Shown here piece by piece: positions 15,044 to 22,837 of a DNA stretch of 34,844 nucleotides (position 1 is its first letter; every line of letters starts with the position of its first letter). The stretch lies in contig CAMPIY010000003.1 of assembly GCA_946886645.1 (NCBI GenBank), positions 1 to 34,844 of the forward strand, read 5' to 3'. The DNA is from an uncultured Sphingomonas sp. GTDB taxonomy: Bacteria > Pseudomonadota > Alphaproteobacteria > Sphingomonadales > Sphingomonadaceae. Position numbers and translations under genes: made by a program. Below the pieces are notes generated by a model. The model was not told where the DNA came from. It searched no databases and worked only from the letters and a program-made list of their open reading frames with translations.

Positions 15044-16195
15044 TCAGGGCGCGGTGGCGATCGAGCGGCCAATCAATTCCTTCATGATCTCCGACGTCCC
15101 CCCGTAAATGCGGGCCACCCGCGCGTCACGCCACAGGCGCGCGATCGGATATTCGTTCATATAGCCTGCGCCGCCGTGGAGTTGCAGTGCCGTGTCGCAG
15201 GCGTCCCATTGCATTTCGGTGTGCCAAAGCTTGGCCGCGCTCGCTTCGGCAGGAGTCAGCTTCCCGGCGACGTGGCGTGCGATGGTCCAATCGAGATGCG
15301 CCCAGCCAACCTGCAGTTTCGCCTGAAGGTTCGCGAGCGTGAAGCGCGTGTTCTGAAGATCGACGATGCGCTTGCCGAACGCCTTGCGGTCGGTGGTGAA
15401 CTTGACCGCTTCGTCGAACGCGCGCTGGGCCGAGGCCTGCGCCTGCACCGCGATTGACAGCCGCTCCTGCGGGAGCTGCTGCATCAGCATGATGAAGCCG
15501 CCGTTCTCGGCGCCGAGCAGGCGGTCGGCGGGGAGCTTCACCTCGTCGAAGAAAAGTTCGGACGTGTCGTTGCCGTGAAGCCCGATCTTGTCGAGGTTGC
15601 GTCCGCGGCTGAAACCCTCGTCGCCTTCCTCGACCAGGAACAGCGAAATGCCCCTGGCGCCACCTTCCTCGGTGGTTCGGGCCGCGACGATAATGAGGTC
15701 CGCGCTCTGGCCATTGGTGATGTAGGTCTTGCTGCCCGAAAGCTTCCAGCCGTTGCCGTCACGGCGCGCAATAGTCTTCATGCCCTGGAGATCGCTGCCG
15801 GCGCCCGGCTCGGTCATGGCAATGGCCGTGATGGTGGTGCCCGCGACCATTCCACGCAGGTAGCGCTTCTTCTGCTCCTCGCTGCCATAGTGGACGAGAT
15901 AGTCCGCGACGATGTCCGACTGCAGCGTGAAGCCCGCGGCCGAACCCAAATAGCTTAATTCCTCGCCGACGATGGCATTGAACGAGAAGTCGAGGCCGGG
16001 GCCGCCGTAACTTTCCGGAACCTGTGGACACAACAGGCCCGCCGCGCCGACGCCTTCCCACGCCTCGCGCTCGACAATGCCCTCCTGTTCGTGCGCATCG
16101 AGGCGGGGCTCGATGACGTCGGCGAATACCCGCCGGACCGTATCGCGGAATGCCGCGTGATCATCCGTGAAAACGGCGCGTTCAGTCGGGATCAT
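15044..16195 (-). CDS. Acyl-CoA dehydrogenase, long-chain (LCAD/ACADL)-like
   Basis: This 383-residue FAD enzyme has full family length. Motifs include 'AIAMTEPGAGSDLQGMKT', 'KLSGSKTYITNG', 'RKAFGKRI', 'QLHGGAGYMNEYPIARLWRDARV' and 'IYGGTSEIMKELIGRSI'. Because the C-terminal motif is YGGT, not YEGT, the catalytic base is not at the medium-chain position; the segment 'LPQERLSIA' aligns with the helix-G Glu used by LCAD and isovaleryl-CoA dehydrogenase. The reaction should be alpha,beta-dehydrogenation of a long or branched acyl-CoA in beta-oxidation, passing electrons to ETF. It is 21 bases upstream of the cyclase gene start on the same strand, and its own ATG overlaps the TGA of a possible 28-codon ORF. 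It is divergent from an alpha-methylacyl-CoA racemase gene, consistent with branched-chain acyl-CoA breakdown. Confidence 0.92.
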   Translation of the reverse strand: MIPTERAVFTDDHAAFRDTVRRVFADVIEPRLDAHEQEGIVEREAWEGVGAAGLLCPQVPESYGGPGLDFSFNAIVGEELSYLGSAAGFTLQSDIVADYLVHYGSEEQKKRYLRGMVAGTTITAIAMTEPGAGSDLQGMKTIARRDGNGWKLSGSKTYITNGQSADLIIVAARTTEEGGARGISLFLVEEGDEGFSRGRNLDKIGLHGNDTSELFFDEVKLPADRLLGAENGGFIMLMQQLPQERLSIAVQAQASAQRAFDEAVKFTTDRKAFGKRIVDLQNTRFTLANLQAKLQVGWAHLDWTIARHVAGKLTPAEASAAKLWHTEMQWDACDTALQLHGGAGYMNEYPIARLWRDARVARIYGGTSEIMKELIGRSIATAP

Positions 16196-16278
16196 GGTTG
16201 GCGAATCTTCACAATGTTCACGGTTGCGAGCAGCGTTTCGAGCCGAAAATAGGATTGGTTGGCGGGATCGAAGGTCAT
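16192..16278 (-). CDS. Possible 28-residue peptide overlapping the acyl-CoA dehydrogenase start
   Basis: A short reading frame from ATG 16278 ends with TGA at 16192-16194, which overlaps the dehydrogenase ATG at 16195 as ATGA, the usual form of translational coupling. The peptide begins MTFDPANQSYFRLETLL. No Shine-Dalgarno precedes its ATG, and codon third positions are not clearly GC-biased. It may be a leader peptide, or chance in a 170-base divergent spacer. Confidence 0.2.
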   Translation of the reverse strand: MTFDPANQSYFRLETLLATVNIVKIRQP

Positions 16279-16365
16279 CGTTGCGACGCTATGCCAAACG
16301 GACTGCTGTAGGACAGCATTTTCGTACAGGGTTGCGAGCCAGCGCCGCGCCGCTACCGTCCGCTC

Positions 16366-17448
16366 ATGGCTGGCCCGCTTTCCGGACTTAAGATCGTCGA
16401 GATGGCGGGGCTTGGCCCCGGGCCGTTCGCCGCGATGATGCTGGCCGACCATGGCGCCGAGGTGATCCGGGTCGAGCGGGCCGGAATGATCGGTGTTCCC
16501 AACGACCCGCTGCTGCGCAACCGCCGGTCGATTTCACTCGATTTGAAGCGGGAGGAATGCCGTGAGGTCGTTCGGCGGCTGGCTGCCGGTGCCGATGGCC
16601 TGGTCGAAGGATATCGGCCGGGCGTGATGGAGCGGCTGGGGTTGGGTCCGGACGAACTGATCAAGGCCAATCCCAAGCTGGTTTACGGACGCGTGACCGG
16701 CTGGGGGCAGGACGGGCCGCTGGCGAACGAAGCCGGCCATGACATCAATTACATCGCGCTGAGCGGATTGCTCCATGGGATCGGGCCGAAGGATCGGCCG
16801 GTGGCGCCGATTAATTACCTGGGCGACTATGCTGGGGGCGGCATGATGCTGGCGTTCGGGATGGTTTCTGCTTTGCTGGCCGTCCAGCGGGGTGGTGCCG
16901 GTCAAGTCATCGACGCAGCCATGAGCGATGGGACGGCGCTGATCGGGGCGCTGACCTACGGGCTGCGCGCGGCCGGATTGTGGCGCGACGAGCGGGAATC
17001 GAACCTGCTTGACGGCGGCGAGGCGATTTACGGCATCTACCGCTGCCTGGACGGCAAATTCCTGTCCGTCGGCGCGATCGAGCCGCAATTCCGGGAGGCG
17101 CTGTTCAAGGGGCTGGCGCTTCGGCCCGGTTCCGGCCGGGAGGAAATCGCGATGGTCATTGCCTCGCGGACGCGCGACCAATGGGCGGCGCATTTTGCGG
17201 GAACGGATGCCTGCGTCGCGCCGGTGCTCGACCTGGGCGAAGCGCCCGTGCATCCGCACAATATCGCGCGCCGGACTTTCGTCGACATCGAGGGCGTGTT
17301 CCAGCCCGCACCCGCCCCTCGCTATTCGGACACGGTGGTCGAGCGGCCCGATCCGCCGCGCAGGGAAGGGCAGGATGGCCGCGCTATCCTCGAAGATCTT
17401 GGCTATGGCGCGTCCGAGATCGAACAGATTTTGAAAGCCGAAGAATGA
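16366..17448 (+). CDS. Alpha-methylacyl-CoA racemase (CaiB/BaiF family III CoA-transferase fold)
   Basis: This 360-residue protein belongs to the family III CoA-transferase fold. The racemase branch is indicated by H125 in 'NEAGHDINYIALSG', D154 in 'NYLGDYAGGGMM' and E239 in 'SVGAIEPQF', which line up with the catalytic His, Asp and Glu of Mycobacterium tuberculosis MCR and mammalian AMACR. True transferases carry an aspartate nucleophile in a different context. It should interconvert (R)- and (S)-2-methylacyl-CoA so that the product can enter beta-oxidation, which is S-specific. Other segments are 'GPGPFAAMMLADHGAEVIRVER' (start) and 'VIDAAMSDGTALIG'. The start follows a 170-base divergent spacer and has no clear Shine-Dalgarno. 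Its stop overlaps the next start (ATGA), so the aminotransferase is co-translated. Confidence 0.92.
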   Translation: MAGPLSGLKIVEMAGLGPGPFAAMMLADHGAEVIRVERAGMIGVPNDPLLRNRRSISLDLKREECREVVRRLAAGADGLVEGYRPGVMERLGLGPDELIKANPKLVYGRVTGWGQDGPLANEAGHDINYIALSGLLHGIGPKDRPVAPINYLGDYAGGGMMLAFGMVSALLAVQRGGAGQVIDAAMSDGTALIGALTYGLRAAGLWRDERESNLLDGGEAIYGIYRCLDGKFLSVGAIEPQFREALFKGLALRPGSGREEIAMVIASRTRDQWAAHFAGTDACVAPVLDLGEAPVHPHNIARRTFVDIEGVFQPAPAPRYSDTVVERPDPPRREGQDGRAILEDLGYGASEIEQILKAEE

Positions 17449-18599
17449 ACCCGCTCTACGAGCAGATGGAAACCAGCGTGTTCGAGCGCATGTCGCTCGC
17501 CGCGGCAAAGCATGGTGCGGTCAACCTGGGGCAGGGGTTTCCCGATTTCGGCTGGCCGGACGAGATATTGCTGGCGGCGGCGAAGGCGGTGACCGAGGGC
17601 AGCAACCAATATGCGCCGTCGCGCGGCCTTCCCGCGCTGCGCGAGGCGGTCGCGGCGCATTATGGGCGGCATCAGGGGCTCGACCTCACGGCGGACAATA
17701 TCTGCGTGACGAGCGGGGCCACGGAGGCGTTGGCTGCGGCGATCTTCGCGGCCGTTTCGCCGGGCGACGAAGTGATCGTCATGACGCCGGCCTATGACGC
17801 CTATGCGCCGCTGATCCGGCGGGCCGGCGGGATTGTTCGGGAGGTTGCGCTAGAGCCGCCCCGCTGGCGGGTGGAACGCTCGGCGCTGGAAGCGGCGGTG
17901 ACGCCCCGAACCCGCGCATTGATATTCAACAATCCGCATAACCCGACCGGACGGCTGTTCGATGCGGATGAGCTTGCCGCCGTTGCCGAAGTCGCCGTGG
18001 CGCATGACCTGGTCGTGATCGCCGACGAGGTTTGGGAGCATATTTTGCTCGACGGGCAACGCTTCGTGCCGATTGCCTCGCTGGCTGGAATGGCCGGGCG
18101 GACATTCAAATGCGGGTCGGCGGGGAAGATTTTCTCGCTGACGGGGTGGAAGATCGGATGGCTTGCCGCATCGCCGGAGATGGCGACCTTGGCGGCGCGG
18201 GCGCACCAGTTCCTGACCTTTGCCAGCGCGCCGAACCTTCAAGCGGCAGTCGCTTATGGCATGGCCGAGGGTGACGCGTGGTTGCAGCCGATGCGCGAGC
18301 GCTTCTCCAAAGCCCGCGACCGCATGATCAGTGGACTCGAAACGGCGGGCTATGCGGTGCTGCCGAGCGCTTCCACCTATTTCCTGTGCGTGGACCTGGC
18401 CGCTTCGGGCATATCGCTCGATGACGAGGCATTTGCAAAGCTCGCGGTCGAGCAAGCAGGCGTGGCGGTCATCCCGCTGTCTTCCTTCTCCGAACAAGGG
18501 GAGATGAAGCATATGGTCCGCCTCTGCTTCGCCAAGCGCGACGAGACGATCGATGCGGGTGTCGCCGCGCTATCGAAGGCGAAGGATTTGGCCGCATGA
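17445..18599 (+). CDS. PLP aminotransferase, class I/II, KAT/GTK (YbdL-like) group
   Basis: From ATG 17445, which overlaps the racemase stop, this is a 384-residue fold-type I aminotransferase. The start matches the family ('FERMSLAAAKHGAVNLGQGFPDF'); the reading frame stays open upstream but only as a shadow of the racemase. The PLP lysine is in 'SAGKIFSLTGWKIGW'; other PLP-site segments are 'SGATEALAAAIFA', 'NNPHNPTGR' and 'VIADEVWEH'. These features fit kynurenine/glutamine transaminase K and methionine aminotransferase YbdL rather than aspartate aminotransferase. The donor and acceptor are not fixed by sequence; aromatic, sulfur or 2-aminoadipate-type substrates are possible. It is translationally coupled to the downstream ALDH7 gene by a second ATGA overlap, so lysine or aminoadipate breakdown is a plausible setting. 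Confidence 0.9.
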   Translation: MNPLYEQMETSVFERMSLAAAKHGAVNLGQGFPDFGWPDEILLAAAKAVTEGSNQYAPSRGLPALREAVAAHYGRHQGLDLTADNICVTSGATEALAAAIFAAVSPGDEVIVMTPAYDAYAPLIRRAGGIVREVALEPPRWRVERSALEAAVTPRTRALIFNNPHNPTGRLFDADELAAVAEVAVAHDLVVIADEVWEHILLDGQRFVPIASLAGMAGRTFKCGSAGKIFSLTGWKIGWLAASPEMATLAARAHQFLTFASAPNLQAAVAYGMAEGDAWLQPMRERFSKARDRMISGLETAGYAVLPSASTYFLCVDLAASGISLDDEAFAKLAVEQAGVAVIPLSSFSEQGEMKHMVRLCFAKRDETIDAGVAALSKAKDLAA

Positions 18600-20065
18600 G
18601 CCCGGCCGAAGAAGCTCGCCAGATCCTCGGTGCGCTCGGCGTTGAAAGTGGTGGCGGAATGGAGAGCCGCTCGCCGATCGATGGGTCGGTTATTGGCAGC
18701 GTCACGCAAGCCACGCCGGCTGATGTGGTTGCAGCCTGCGACCGCGCGCAAGCGGCGTTCCTGCAATGGCGGACGGTGCCTGCTCCCCGGCGGGGCGAAC
18801 TGGTGCGGCTGCTGAGCGAGGAATTGCGCGCCGCGAAGGAGCCGCTGGCGCGACTGGTGACTCTGGAAGCGGGGAAGATCGTCCAGGAGGGCCTGGGCGA
18901 GGTCCAAGAGATGATCGACATCTGCGATTATGCGGTCGGCCTGTCGCGGCAGCTCTACGGCCTGACGATCGCCAGCGAGCGGCCCCATCACCGGATGATC
19001 GAGCAATGGCATCCGCTGGGCGTGGTTGGAGTAATTACCGCATTCAACTTTCCGGTAGCTGTATGGGCCTGGAATGCGGCGCTGGCGCTGGTGTGCGGCG
19101 ATCCTGTCATCTGGAAGCCGAGCGAGAAGACGCCGCTTTGCGCGGCGGCGGTTATGGCGCTGGCCAGACGGGCCTTGGAGCGGTTTGGCGACGCGCCCGA
19201 GGGGCTGCTGCGGTGCGTTCAAGGCGGACGCGATGTGGGCGAGGCGTTGGTTGACGATCCGCGCGTGGCGCTGGTGTCGGCGACCGGGTCGACCGCCATG
19301 GGCCGCGCGGTCGGCCCGCGCGTCGCCCAACGCTTTGCGCGGACTCTGCTGGAGCTGGGCGGCAATAATGCGATGATCGTCGCCCCGTCGGCTGACCTCA
19401 AACTGGCCGAGAGGGCGATCCTGTTCGCGGCGGCAGGGACTGCCGGGCAGCGCTGCACGACGCTGCGGCGGCTGATCGTACATGAGAGCGTTGCCGACGG
19501 GCTGGTAGCGCGCCTTAGGCAGTTATTTGCAAGCGTTGCTATCGGTGATCCTCGCGCGGAAGGGACGCTGGTTGGGCCATTGATCGACGAGGCGGCCTTC
19601 GAAGCGATGCGGCAGGCTTGCCCAACTGTTGAGCAGGTCGCGGCGGTCGACGGCGGCTTTTATGTCCGGCCTGCCATCGTCGAGGTCAGCGCGCAGGAAG
19701 GCATGGTGCTGAAGGAGACGTTTGCACCGATCCTCTACGTGTTGCGCTATCGCGGCCTGGATGAAGCGATAAACCTGAATAATTCGGTGGTTCAGGGCCT
19801 TAGCTCGTCAATCTTCACAAATGATTTGAAAGAAGCGGAGCGCTTCTTGTCGGCCGCCGGATCGGATTGCGGGATCGCCAACGTGAACATCGGCCCATCG
19901 GGCGCCGAGATCGGCGGGGCATTCGGCGGCGAGAAGGAAACCGGCGGCGGGCGCGAGAGCGGATCGGACTGTTGGCGCGCCTATATGCGGCGGTCGACCA
20001 ACACCATCAATTACGGGAACGACCTGCCGTTGGCCCAGGGTATCAGGTTTGACGTCGCGCCCTGA
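18596..20065 (+). CDS. Aldehyde dehydrogenase ALDH7 (antiquitin/AASA dehydrogenase) type
   Basis: This 489-residue NAD(P)-dependent aldehyde dehydrogenase closely follows the ALDH7 pattern: 'LGVVGVITAFNFPVAVWAWN', 'LLELGGNNAMIV' (general-base Glu), 'TAGQRCTTLRRLIVHES' (catalytic Cys), 'SDCGIANVNIGPSGAEIGGAFGG' and 'NDLPLAQGI'. 'GLGEVQEMIDICDYAVGLSR' and the Arg after TTL match the positions that hold aminoadipate semialdehyde in antiquitin. The likely reaction is alpha-aminoadipic semialdehyde to 2-aminoadipate in lysine catabolism; related aldehydes are possible. One loop (about residues 325-350) is about 10 residues shorter than in human ALDH7A1, judged from memory of that sequence. The gene is coupled to the aminotransferase, and its end overlaps the convergent EAL gene by 23 bases. 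Confidence 0.9.
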   Translation: MSPAEEARQILGALGVESGGGMESRSPIDGSVIGSVTQATPADVVAACDRAQAAFLQWRTVPAPRRGELVRLLSEELRAAKEPLARLVTLEAGKIVQEGLGEVQEMIDICDYAVGLSRQLYGLTIASERPHHRMIEQWHPLGVVGVITAFNFPVAVWAWNAALALVCGDPVIWKPSEKTPLCAAAVMALARRALERFGDAPEGLLRCVQGGRDVGEALVDDPRVALVSATGSTAMGRAVGPRVAQRFARTLLELGGNNAMIVAPSADLKLAERAILFAAAGTAGQRCTTLRRLIVHESVADGLVARLRQLFASVAIGDPRAEGTLVGPLIDEAAFEAMRQACPTVEQVAAVDGGFYVRPAIVEVSAQEGMVLKETFAPILYVLRYRGLDEAINLNNSVVQGLSSSIFTNDLKEAERFLSAAGSDCGIANVNIGPSGAEIGGAFGGEKETGGGRESGSDCWRAYMRRSTNTINYGNDLPLAQGIRFDVAP

Positions 20066-20882
20066 CCAGTAGCTCGGGCTCTTCGTCGACCAGATTTTCC
20101 CAGCGCTCGCGCCATTCTACGATCCAGCCTTGGAGCGCATCCGGCTCGAGCGGACGGGCGACAAAGAAGCCCTGCGCGACGTCGCAGCCCAGCTCACGAA
20201 GCAGCTTTAGCTGCTCGGCCGTCTCGACGCCTTCGGCGGTGACGGTGAGGTTGAGGCCGTGCGCCAGATCGATGATGCTCTTGACGATCAGCGCGCTGTC
20301 GTTCGACATCGGCGCGTCCTCGATGAAGAAACGGTCGATCTTCAGTTCGGTGAAGGGAAGCTGGCGAAGCTGCATCAAGGTTGAATAGCCGACCCCGAAA
20401 TCGTCGATGGCGAGGCCGATGCCCTTGATCCGGAAGCGGGTCAGCGTGTCCATCAGCTTGACCAGCGGCTGGGTCGCGCCCTCCGTCAGCTCCAGCACCA
20501 GCCGGTCGGTCGGCACTTCCAGCGCTCGGCACATCCTCTCGACCAGGTCGGGAAAGTCGAGGTGATCGAGGCTCAGCGCGCTGATGTTGAAGGCGAGGCA
20601 GGTGTCCAGCCCGTCCTCGCGCCAGCTGAGCCATTGGCGGAGCGTGGTTCGAAGGCCCCAGTGGGTGAGCTGGTCGATCAGACCGTGCTTTTCGGCCAGG
20701 GGCACGAAGCGAGACGGGGAGATGGCGCCAAGTTCGGGGTCATCCCACCGGACAAGCGCCTCGACCCGGCGGAGCCGGCCGTCGGTCAGCGAAATCTTCG
20801 GCTGATAGACCATGCGGAGGCGCCCGTTGATCAGCGCCCGCTCGAAGCCGTCGAGCAGGCCGAGGTCTGCCGCGGCGATCAT
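20043..20882 (-). CDS. EAL-domain c-di-GMP phosphodiesterase
   Basis: This 279-residue protein consists almost wholly of an EAL domain with no GGDEF and no membrane segment. Catalytic and metal residues appear complete: E41 in EALVRW, N99 in NISALSL, E131 in LELTEG, D160-D161 in DDFGVGYS, K181 and D183 in KIDRFFI, E217 in AEGVETAEQL and Q237 in AQGFFVARPL. It should hydrolyse c-di-GMP to pGpG. Its start overlaps the end of the receiver gene (ATGA), giving a two-protein version of the receiver-EAL fusions common elsewhere, so phosphorylation of the receiver probably controls it. A tandem-PilZ protein lies just beyond the receiver. Its 3' end overlaps the ALDH7 gene, so the two transcripts are antisense at their ends. 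Confidence 0.93.
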   Translation of the reverse strand: MIAAADLGLLDGFERALINGRLRMVYQPKISLTDGRLRRVEALVRWDDPELGAISPSRFVPLAEKHGLIDQLTHWGLRTTLRQWLSWREDGLDTCLAFNISALSLDHLDFPDLVERMCRALEVPTDRLVLELTEGATQPLVKLMDTLTRFRIKGIGLAIDDFGVGYSTLMQLRQLPFTELKIDRFFIEDAPMSNDSALIVKSIIDLAHGLNLTVTAEGVETAEQLKLLRELGCDVAQGFFVARPLEPDALQGWIVEWRERWENLVDEEPELLVRARRQT

Positions 20883-21265
20883 GACACCAGCGTCGGCCTA
20901 AGTTCGTTGAGGATCGCCTCCAGATCCTCAAGCCGGGCGGGCTTCTCCAGCGGGCCGACCATCTGCAGCCCAATGGCTGTACCGAGGCGGAATGCGCTCT
21001 CCAGCACGCGCCGGTCGAAACCGGAAATGATGAGCACGGGATCCTTGAAATCCTGATCGGCGAGGAATCGGAGCAGCTCGACCCCATCCATGCCCGGCAT
21101 GCCGAGATCGAGCGCCACCATCTGCGGCCGGTTTTGGCGGAATTTGTCGCGGAATTGCTGGTCGTGCTCGGCGATTTCCGGATCGAAGCCGCACATGTCC
21201 GCAGCCTTCGCCACGAAAGCGGCCAGGGCCGGCTCGTCATCGATCAGGAGCAAACGCGGCACCAT
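20879..21265 (-). CDS. Stand-alone response-regulator receiver domain
   Basis: From ATG 21265 this is a 128-residue CheY-like receiver with no output domain. Acidic pocket D9-D10-E11 (LLIDDE), phospho-acceptor D53 (ALDLGMPGMDG), switch Ser S81 (IISGFD) and Lys K108 (LEKPA) are all present, so it should be phosphorylated by a histidine kinase, which is not in this window. A longer reading (ATG 21310) adds 15 residues that are not receiver-like; GGAG lies 11 bases before the preferred ATG. The stop overlaps the EAL start, so the EAL protein is the obvious partner. After the Ser the helix-5 side differs from CheY ('SAFRLGTAIGLQMVGPLEKP'), which may suit protein-protein contact with the EAL domain. 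Confidence 0.88.
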   Translation of the reverse strand: MVPRLLLIDDEPALAAFVAKAADMCGFDPEIAEHDQQFRDKFRQNRPQMVALDLGMPGMDGVELLRFLADQDFKDPVLIISGFDRRVLESAFRLGTAIGLQMVGPLEKPARLEDLEAILNELRPTLVS

Positions 21266-21326
21266 TCGGACAAAGTCTCCTACGCCCCGCTCCGAGCAGG
21301 CGACTCTCATCAGCTTTCCGAGCCAC

Positions 21327-21383
21327 CGTCAAACGCGCGAAACGGGATTTTAACCCAAATACACCTATTGTCCCGGTTTGACG
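21327..21383. repeat. 8-bp inverted repeat between the receiver and PilZ genes
   Basis: CGTCAAAC (21327-21334) and GTTTGACG (21376-21383) are exact reverse complements, 41 bases apart, in the divergent spacer between the receiver and tandem-PilZ genes. They could be two half-sites for a regulator controlling both. The spacing is long and no consensus is recognised, so chance is possible. Confidence 0.3.
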
Positions 21384-21417
21384 CGATTTTCGTTCGCTTT
21401 GGGGAGGTGTCTCTCGC

Positions 21418-22122
21418 ATGTTTGGCTCGCTAATCCGGCGAAAACAGACCCAACGCCCGCTGGGCGAAGACAATATCGCTTTCGAGTCGACGACATTTTC
21501 CCTGTCGACCGCGGTGCCCAAGCCGGCCGAACGGCGCGGCGACGAGCGGCTCATGGCGATGCTCCGCGTTGCCAAGCTGATGGAAGAAAGCGGCCGGGAA
21601 CAGTTGATTCGCGTGCGCAACGTCTCGGCCGGCGGCCTGATGGCCGAAGTCGGCCATCCCGTCCGCGTCGGTGACAATGTCTGCATCGAACTGTCCTCGC
21701 AAAAGATCGGATCGAGCGTTGTCTGGATCCGCGAGGGAACGGCGGGGTTCAAGTTCGACCAGAACATCGACCTCGGTGAGCTTCTCGCGGGGCGCAAACC
21801 GCGCCACGGCTTCCGCCCCCGGCCGCCGCGCCTGCAGGTCAACTGCAAGGCCAATGTGAAGCTGGAAAGCACCTATTATAGCGTCGAGGTGCACGACATT
21901 TCCCTGGGCGGGATCAAGGTCGAGCCGATCGAGGAATATTGCCTGGGCAAGAAGGTTGTAGTGGTCGTCGAGAGCCTCCGCCCGGTTCGCGGCGAAGTTC
22001 GCTGGTTCTCGGATCGCAAGGCCGGCATCGTATTCGAGCAGCCGCTCGGCTTCGAGGAACTCGCAGAATGGATCGGCAAGCGGCTCGAGATGGCCACGCT
22101 AAAGGCCGCGATCAAAAACTAG
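21418..22122 (+). CDS. Tandem PilZ-domain protein (c-di-GMP receptor candidate)
   Basis: This 234-residue cytoplasmic protein has two PilZ domains. The first (about 37-115) has R40-GDE-R44 (RxxxR) and N68-VSAGG (NxSxxG), the two c-di-GMP-binding motifs. The second (about 130-225) has D160-ISLGG (DxSxxG), but its arginines (R133, R135, R138) do not give the RxxxR spacing, so it may bind weakly or not at all. PilZ proteins change shape on c-di-GMP binding and pass the signal to motility, exopolysaccharide or transcription partners. It is divergent from the receiver/EAL pair, so writer control and reader are near each other; no diguanylate cyclase is in the window. GGGGAGG precedes the ATG. Confidence 0.9.
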   Translation: MFGSLIRRKQTQRPLGEDNIAFESTTFSLSTAVPKPAERRGDERLMAMLRVAKLMEESGREQLIRVRNVSAGGLMAEVGHPVRVGDNVCIELSSQKIGSSVVWIREGTAGFKFDQNIDLGELLAGRKPRHGFRPRPPRLQVNCKANVKLESTYYSVEVHDISLGGIKVEPIEEYCLGKKVVVVVESLRPVRGEVRWFSDRKAGIVFEQPLGFEELAEWIGKRLEMATLKAAIKN

Positions 22123-22173
22123 CCCTTCAAGACATCTCCCGGTGATCCTATCTCCCGATCGAAAAGGAGATCG

Positions 22174-22728
22174 ATGATGGCCGACGAAATCGCGGTGCTG
22201 GCGGGCGGATGCTTCTGGTGCACCGAAGCGGTGTTCCTGGATGTCGTCGGGGTGAAGACCGTCGAAAGCGGCTACACCGGCGGCCAAACGGTCAATCCGA
22301 CCTACAAGCAGGTTTGCGCCGGCGACACCGGCCATGCCGAGGCGATCCGCATTACGTTCGACAATGACGAACTAAGCTATTCCGAGCTGCTGGACATTTT
22401 CTTCGCCATCCATGACCCGACCCAGCTCAACCGGCAGGGGAACGACATCGGCACGCAGTATCGCTCTGCGATCTTTCCCCAGGACGGGGACCAGCGGGCG
22501 GCGGCCGAAGCCGCCATTGCACGGAAGAATGAGGAAATCGGCGGCGGCGTGGTGACGACCATTGAACCCAACGCCGAGTGGTATCCGGCCGAGGATTATC
22601 ACCAGGATTATTGGTCGGGCGAGGGCCAGCGGAACCCCTATTGCCTCGCCACCATCCCGCCCAAGCTGGCGAAGCTGAGGAAGAGCTTCCAGGCGAGGGT
22701 GAAGAGCTCAAAAGCGGGCGCTGCCTAA
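22174..22728 (+). CDS. msrA: Peptide methionine sulfoxide reductase MsrA
   Basis: This 184-residue protein has the MsrA active site GGCFWCTEAVF (C13 nucleophile, with the FW pocket), 'VESGYTGG', 'YKQVCAGDTGHAEA', 'FFAIHDPTQLNRQGND' and 'QYRSAIF'. It reduces methionine-S-sulfoxide in proteins and peptides and is recycled by thioredoxin; a resolving-type Cys is in 'NPYCLATIPPK'. No signal peptide is seen, so it is cytoplasmic. AAAGGAGA stands well placed before ATG 22174 (a second ATG follows at 22177). It is about 50 bases after the PilZ gene, with its own strong ribosome site, and no MsrB partner is in the window. Confidence 0.96.
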   Translation: MMADEIAVLAGGCFWCTEAVFLDVVGVKTVESGYTGGQTVNPTYKQVCAGDTGHAEAIRITFDNDELSYSELLDIFFAIHDPTQLNRQGNDIGTQYRSAIFPQDGDQRAAAEAAIARKNEEIGGGVVTTIEPNAEWYPAEDYHQDYWSGEGQRNPYCLATIPPKLAKLRKSFQARVKSSKAGAA

Positions 22729-22837
22729 ACAAACATCGGATGCTCGATCAGTCCGACGAGTTCACGTGCTCTTGAGTTAAACAAAAATTTAATCGAAGAT
22801 AGCGGTGCTCGGGCGCAAGTCTTGGGGGTACCGGCTG

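Noticed and set aside
16222..16339. Direct repeat GGTTGCGAGC at 16222-16231 and 16330-16339
   Set aside because: Two 10-base copies 108 bases apart in a divergent spacer are too little to call a site; no third copy was seen nearby.
17181..17444. N-terminal extension of the aminotransferase
   Set aside because: The extra residues are a shadow of the racemase; ATG 17445 gives the family start and an ATGA overlap.
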